Part shown: positions 15,259-17,471 of the stretch, in pieces | Layout of the letters: each line of letters opens with the position of its first letter | Numbering within the stretch: position 1 is the stretch's first letter | From: Candidatus Woesearchaeota archaeon | GTDB taxonomy: Archaea > Nanobdellota > Nanobdellia > Woesearchaeales > WJKL01 | Direction: 5' to 3' | Assembly (NCBI GenBank): GCA_014729145.1 | Contig: WJKL01000055.1 | Span: forward strand, 1 to 17,471 | Length of the DNA stretch: 17,471 nucleotides | Made by a program: the position numbers and the translations under genes | The notes under the pieces: model-generated | Told to the model about the DNA's origin: nothing | The model's database searches: none | The model's input: only the letters and a program-made list of their open reading frames with translations

Positions 15259-15662
15259 AAATGGAATCAATAGACAATTTAAGCAAAAAACTTTTGAATG
15301 AATATGGAAACAGAAAAAGAGAGGGAAGGCTCGATCTAGTCTATGATATTGAGTCAGAAAGATTCTATCCAGTCCCCAAAGAAATAGAACACAGGGAATT
15401 CATGCCTCAGATAAAAGAACATAACTGGAGATCTCTGATACCTGTGCAGTATCGTATAGAACAGAAAGAAAACAAAAAAGTGATCACTTATCTGACAGTT
15501 GGAGCAAGCTCTTTTGAAAAAGATCTTAAAGTAAGGCATCCAGAGGCCTATCTTAAAAAAGCCTATGAAGAATCAATAATTCTTGCTTGCGAAGGTTCTG
15601 ATTTTGAGATAGCTAGAGATGCAAGACTAGAAATACAGCACATGTTTGCTGAAAGAAATTAA
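15255..15662 (+). CDS. Protein of unknown function, distant relative of the 151-residue neighbour
   Basis: 135 residues, charged, cytosolic. Start GTG at 15255 overlaps the previous TGA; ATG at 15261 is an equally good choice. LVYDIESERFYPVPKEIEHR (28-47), ending in EF at 48-49, lines up with LFVDAEKKKILFVP and HKINHPEF of the 151-residue protein, and IPVQYRI (62-68) with TYLTVGASSFEKDL (78-91) lines up with its IPVTVEI and VLVGISGLETWL. The C-terminal part (KKAYEESIILACEGSDFEIA) is helical. The family is not known to me. Its stop overlaps the stop of the convergent methyltransferase by 4 nt, leaving no intergenic space. Confidence 0.78.
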   Translation: MKMESIDNLSKKLLNEYGNRKREGRLDLVYDIESERFYPVPKEIEHREFMPQIKEHNWRSLIPVQYRIEQKENKKVITYLTVGASSFEKDLKVRHPEAYLKKAYEESIILACEGSDFEIARDARLEIQHMFAERN

Positions 15663-16144
15663 GAGCAGAAATAAATCTCATCTTTCTCTTCTATTAAAAT
15701 CTTCTCAACTTTAAATAATCTTGTGATCAGCTCTTCAATAAAATCCCTTTTATCACTTTTCTTAAGAAAACTTAAAACAAATCTATCTTTTCCAACTCTT
15801 TTTATCTCTTTCAATCCTTTTTCAATATCCTCAAAATTCTGTATTGCTGTAATCGAGATAACAATATCAAAGAAATCATCAGGATAAGGGATTTTTTCAG
15901 CAGGAGCTAATTTATATTCAACTTTATCTTTGCTTCTTGCTTTTTCCAATAATTTAGGAGCAGGATCAATCCCATATCTTTTACAATTCCAAGATTCAGT
16001 TGTCAATCCAGTCCCGCACCCAACATCTAATAATTTATCTTCTTTCTTAACATTCAGATGATCTGCAACAAGCTTAATCTTTTTTAGCTGTTCTTCCTTG
16101 TGCAGCTCTTCATACCCTTCAGATATCTCATCATAGTATGTCAT
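15659..16144 (-). CDS. Class I SAM-dependent methyltransferase
   Basis: 161 residues from the ATG at 16144 (164 if the ATG at 16153 is used). It has the Rossmann-fold methyltransferase signature: LLDVGCGTGLTTESW (motif I, about residues 38-52), GIDPAPKLLEKAR (motif II with the acidic ribose-binding Asp), a PAEKIPYPDDFFDIVIS segment (motifs III-IV) and a post-motif helix ending in KEIKRVGKDRFVLSF. The substrate cannot be read from the sequence. It is short, with no added substrate domain, similar to ubiE-type small methyltransferases. I prefer the second ATG because an AATATTAAT box lies about 27 nt before it (leaderless spacing) and family members often begin with a YYDEISEGYEEL-type sequence. 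It is transcribed divergently from the PLP-fold gene. Confidence 0.88.
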   Translation of the reverse strand: MTYYDEISEGYEELHKEEQLKKIKLVADHLNVKKEDKLLDVGCGTGLTTESWNCKRYGIDPAPKLLEKARSKDKVEYKLAPAEKIPYPDDFFDIVISITAIQNFEDIEKGLKEIKRVGKDRFVLSFLKKSDKRDFIEELITRLFKVEKILIEEKDEIYFCS

Positions 16145-16156
16145 ATATAGCATAGT

Positions 16157-16176
16157 TTTATAAATCTATTAATATT
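16157..16176. promoter_or_regulatory. Compact divergent promoter between methyltransferase and PLP-fold gene
   Basis: On the plus strand TTTATAAA (16157-16164) is centred 26 nt before the ATG at 16187. On the minus strand AATATTAATAG (complement of 16166-16176) is centred about 27 nt before the ATG at 16144. Both genes therefore appear leaderless, and their TATA boxes lie side by side within 20 bp. Confidence 0.6.
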
Positions 16177-16186
16177 CTTTACGGTT

Positions 16187-16978
16187 ATGCAGGAAATACT
16201 TAAAAAACTACAAGAACTTACTGGAAAAAAACATATCCAGCTTACAGAAAGAGGAAACAAATCAATCAAATTAATTTTAGATCTTGCAAATCAATTGGAA
16301 AAAACAACTGTTCTTATACCTGACCAGGGAGGCTGGATGACCTATAAAAAATATCCAAAAAAATTCAATCTGGAGATAAAAGAGGTCAAGACAAAACAAG
16401 GATTATTAGATTTAAAAGACCTGGAAAAAAAAGCAGACAAAAATTCTATTCTTTTAACATGTTCAATGCCTGGTTATTTTGCAGTGGACAATACTAAAAA
16501 GATAAAAGAGATATGCGGCAATAAAAATTGCTTGTTTGTAAATGACGCATCAGGCTCAATAGGAACAGACGCAGCAAAGACAGGTGATCTGGTTTTTGCA
16601 TCCTTTGGAAAATGGAAGCCCATTAACCTGAAATATGGGGGATTTATCGCTACTAACAGCGATGAATTCTATGAAAAATTTGACGCTTCTTATTTTGAAG
16701 AGACAATGTATGATGATCTAAAAAAGAAATTTGAAGAGCTTCCAAAAAGACTTAATGAATTCAAAAAAACAAGAAAACAGATTTTAGATGATCTTCAGTC
16801 TTTTGAGATAATCCACAAAGACAAAGACGGCATAAATGTTATTGTGAAATTTGATGACAAAGAGGTAAAACAAAGGATTATCGATTACTGCAAAGAAAAC
16901 AAGCTGGAGTATACTGAATGCCCCAGATATATAAGGGTAAATGAACCTGCTCTTTCTATAGAAGTAAAAAGATTATAG
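16187..16978 (+). CDS. Minimal fold-type I PLP-dependent enzyme, aminotransferase-like (DegT/DnrJ-related)
   Basis: 263 residues, clearly shorter than typical fold-type I enzymes (about 350-420). Core features are LIPDQGGWMTYKKYP (43-57), which takes the place of the cofactor-phosphate/substrate loop; SILLTCSMPGYF (87-98); LFVNDASGSIGT (116-127), with D120 as the likely pyridine-nitrogen partner; and FASFGKWKPINLKYGGFIAT (137-156), where K144 is five residues after Ser as in the SFxxxK motif of DegT/DnrJ enzymes. Much of the usual C-terminal small domain is reduced. The reaction could be transamination or another PLP chemistry such as desulfuration. Substrate unknown. The ATG follows TTTATAAA at leaderless spacing. 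It shares a divergent promoter with the methyltransferase, so the two may be co-regulated. Confidence 0.75.
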   Translation: MQEILKKLQELTGKKHIQLTERGNKSIKLILDLANQLEKTTVLIPDQGGWMTYKKYPKKFNLEIKEVKTKQGLLDLKDLEKKADKNSILLTCSMPGYFAVDNTKKIKEICGNKNCLFVNDASGSIGTDAAKTGDLVFASFGKWKPINLKYGGFIATNSDEFYEKFDASYFEETMYDDLKKKFEELPKRLNEFKKTRKQILDDLQSFEIIHKDKDGINVIVKFDDKEVKQRIIDYCKENKLEYTECPRYIRVNEPALSIEVKRL

Positions 16979-17020
16979 TGTTCCAATCTATCGAACGAGT
17001 ATTCTATTTAACAAAAACAC

Positions 17021-17040
17021 TAATTTTTTAGATTATTTTA
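17021..17040 (+). terminator. Putative T-run terminator after the PLP-fold gene
   Basis: A T6 run at 17024-17029 followed by a second T4 run lies about 45 nt past the stop codon. It precedes the next promoter by about 50 nt. No strong hairpin accompanies it, as is usual in archaea. Confidence 0.35.
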
Positions 17041-17082
17041 AATAAAATATATTCTTTAATTTCTTTTACATAACCCAAAAAC

Positions 17083-17090
17083 TTTATAAA
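17083..17090 (+). promoter_or_regulatory. TATA box and ribosome-binding site of the zinc-ribbon gene
   Basis: TTTATAAA preceded by CCAAAAAC (BRE-like) predicts a transcript start near 17113. A leader of about 24 nt then carries AGAGGT at 17124-17129, about seven bases before the ATG at 17137. Both signals support this start. Confidence 0.6.
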
Positions 17091-17136
17091 TTCTCTATCT
17101 CTTTTTCTTTTTATCAAAAACCAAGAGGTAGATAAT

Positions 17137-17471
17137 ATGGTAACAATGCCGGAATCAATGGATGAATGTTTTTATTTTACAAACAGAAAAATAAAACTGG
17201 ATGATGGAGAAGGAAGTATAATTGCATGGGTATACAAGCCAAAATGTCCAAAATGCAAAAAAGGAATAATGGGCAAACCAATCAATGAAAAAACAGGCAA
17301 GGTAAAGATAAGAGCAAAAGAATATGTATGCCCTGAATGCGGCTACACTGTTCTAAAAGATGAATTAGAGCCGACTTTAGAATTAGAGATACAGTACAAA
17401 TGTCCTTTCTGCGGAGATGAGGGAGAGGCAACAACAGAATACAATCGAAGAACATGGAAAGGTGTAAAAGC
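17137..17471 (+). CDS. Multi-zinc-ribbon protein (partial, 3' end outside window)
   Basis: 111 complete codons are visible and the frame is open at the window edge. Three CxxC knuckles are present: CPKC (37-40), CPEC (65-68) and CPFC (89-92). The first two would form one zinc ribbon, and the third probably starts a second with Cys residues beyond the edge. The N-terminus (MPESMDECFYFTNRKI) has no signal peptide. Zinc ribbons of this kind occur in archaeal transcription, translation and RNA-processing factors, but I cannot assign this one. The start is supported by AGAGGT and a TATA box upstream. Confidence 0.8.
   Translation, partial: MVTMPESMDECFYFTNRKIKLDDGEGSIIAWVYKPKCPKCKKGIMGKPINEKTGKVKIRAKEYVCPECGYTVLKDELEPTLELEIQYKCPFCGDEGEATTEYNRRTWKGVK

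Overview
The window looks like the chromosome of an AT-rich, small-genome archaeon, most likely a DPANN lineage of the Woesearchaeota/Pacearchaeota type. The signs are a form III-type RuBisCO outside any Calvin-cycle setting, TTTATAAA-like boxes about 26 nt upstream of start codons (archaeal, often leaderless promoters), large secreted Cys-rich and Asn-rich proteins, and many short overlapping genes of unknown function. The lineage call is inference; no rRNA or other marker gene lies in the window.

Region 1 (1-9660, minus strand) is a three-gene operon with overlapping ends, read from right to left. The first gene encodes a 2051-residue secreted subtilase with an intact Asp-His-Ser triad, a sequon-rich linker, about 700 residues of Cys-rich repeats, a hydrophobic hairpin and a C-terminal domain with a D-x9-E-x-K signature of PD-(D/E)xK nucleases. 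The second is a 163-residue acidic cytosolic protein whose start codon overlaps the toxin stop and whose ribosome-binding site sits inside the last toxin codons. The third is a secreted protein, cut by the window edge, with a gingipain/caspase-like (C25-type) domain apparently lacking its catalytic Cys, followed by cadherin-like and thrombospondin-1-like modules. I read this as a candidate archaeal polymorphic-toxin/immunity cassette. It is the most interesting part of the window.

Region 2 (9661-11464) holds a highly acidic, membrane-anchored S-layer-type surface protein. Its promoter is abutted upstream by 2.4 copies of a 57-bp tandem repeat, each carrying an inverted repeat.

Region 3 (11465-14144, minus strand) is an apparent operon: flavin reductase-like protein, two small charged proteins with related N-termini, then RuBisCO with every catalytic residue I could check present. 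The gene overlaps are 4 nt, except for a 72-nt gap before RuBisCO that carries hairpins and its own TATA-like box.

Region 4 (14145-14494) is non-coding. It contains a 164-bp nested inverted-repeat element flanked by 10-bp direct repeats (MITE-like), and then a duplicated hairpin-plus-TATA segment.

Region 5 (14495-17471) holds a three-gene plus-strand operon of unknown function whose first and third products look distantly related, a convergent methyltransferase, a divergently transcribed minimal PLP-fold enzyme, and the start of a zinc-ribbon protein that runs off the right edge.
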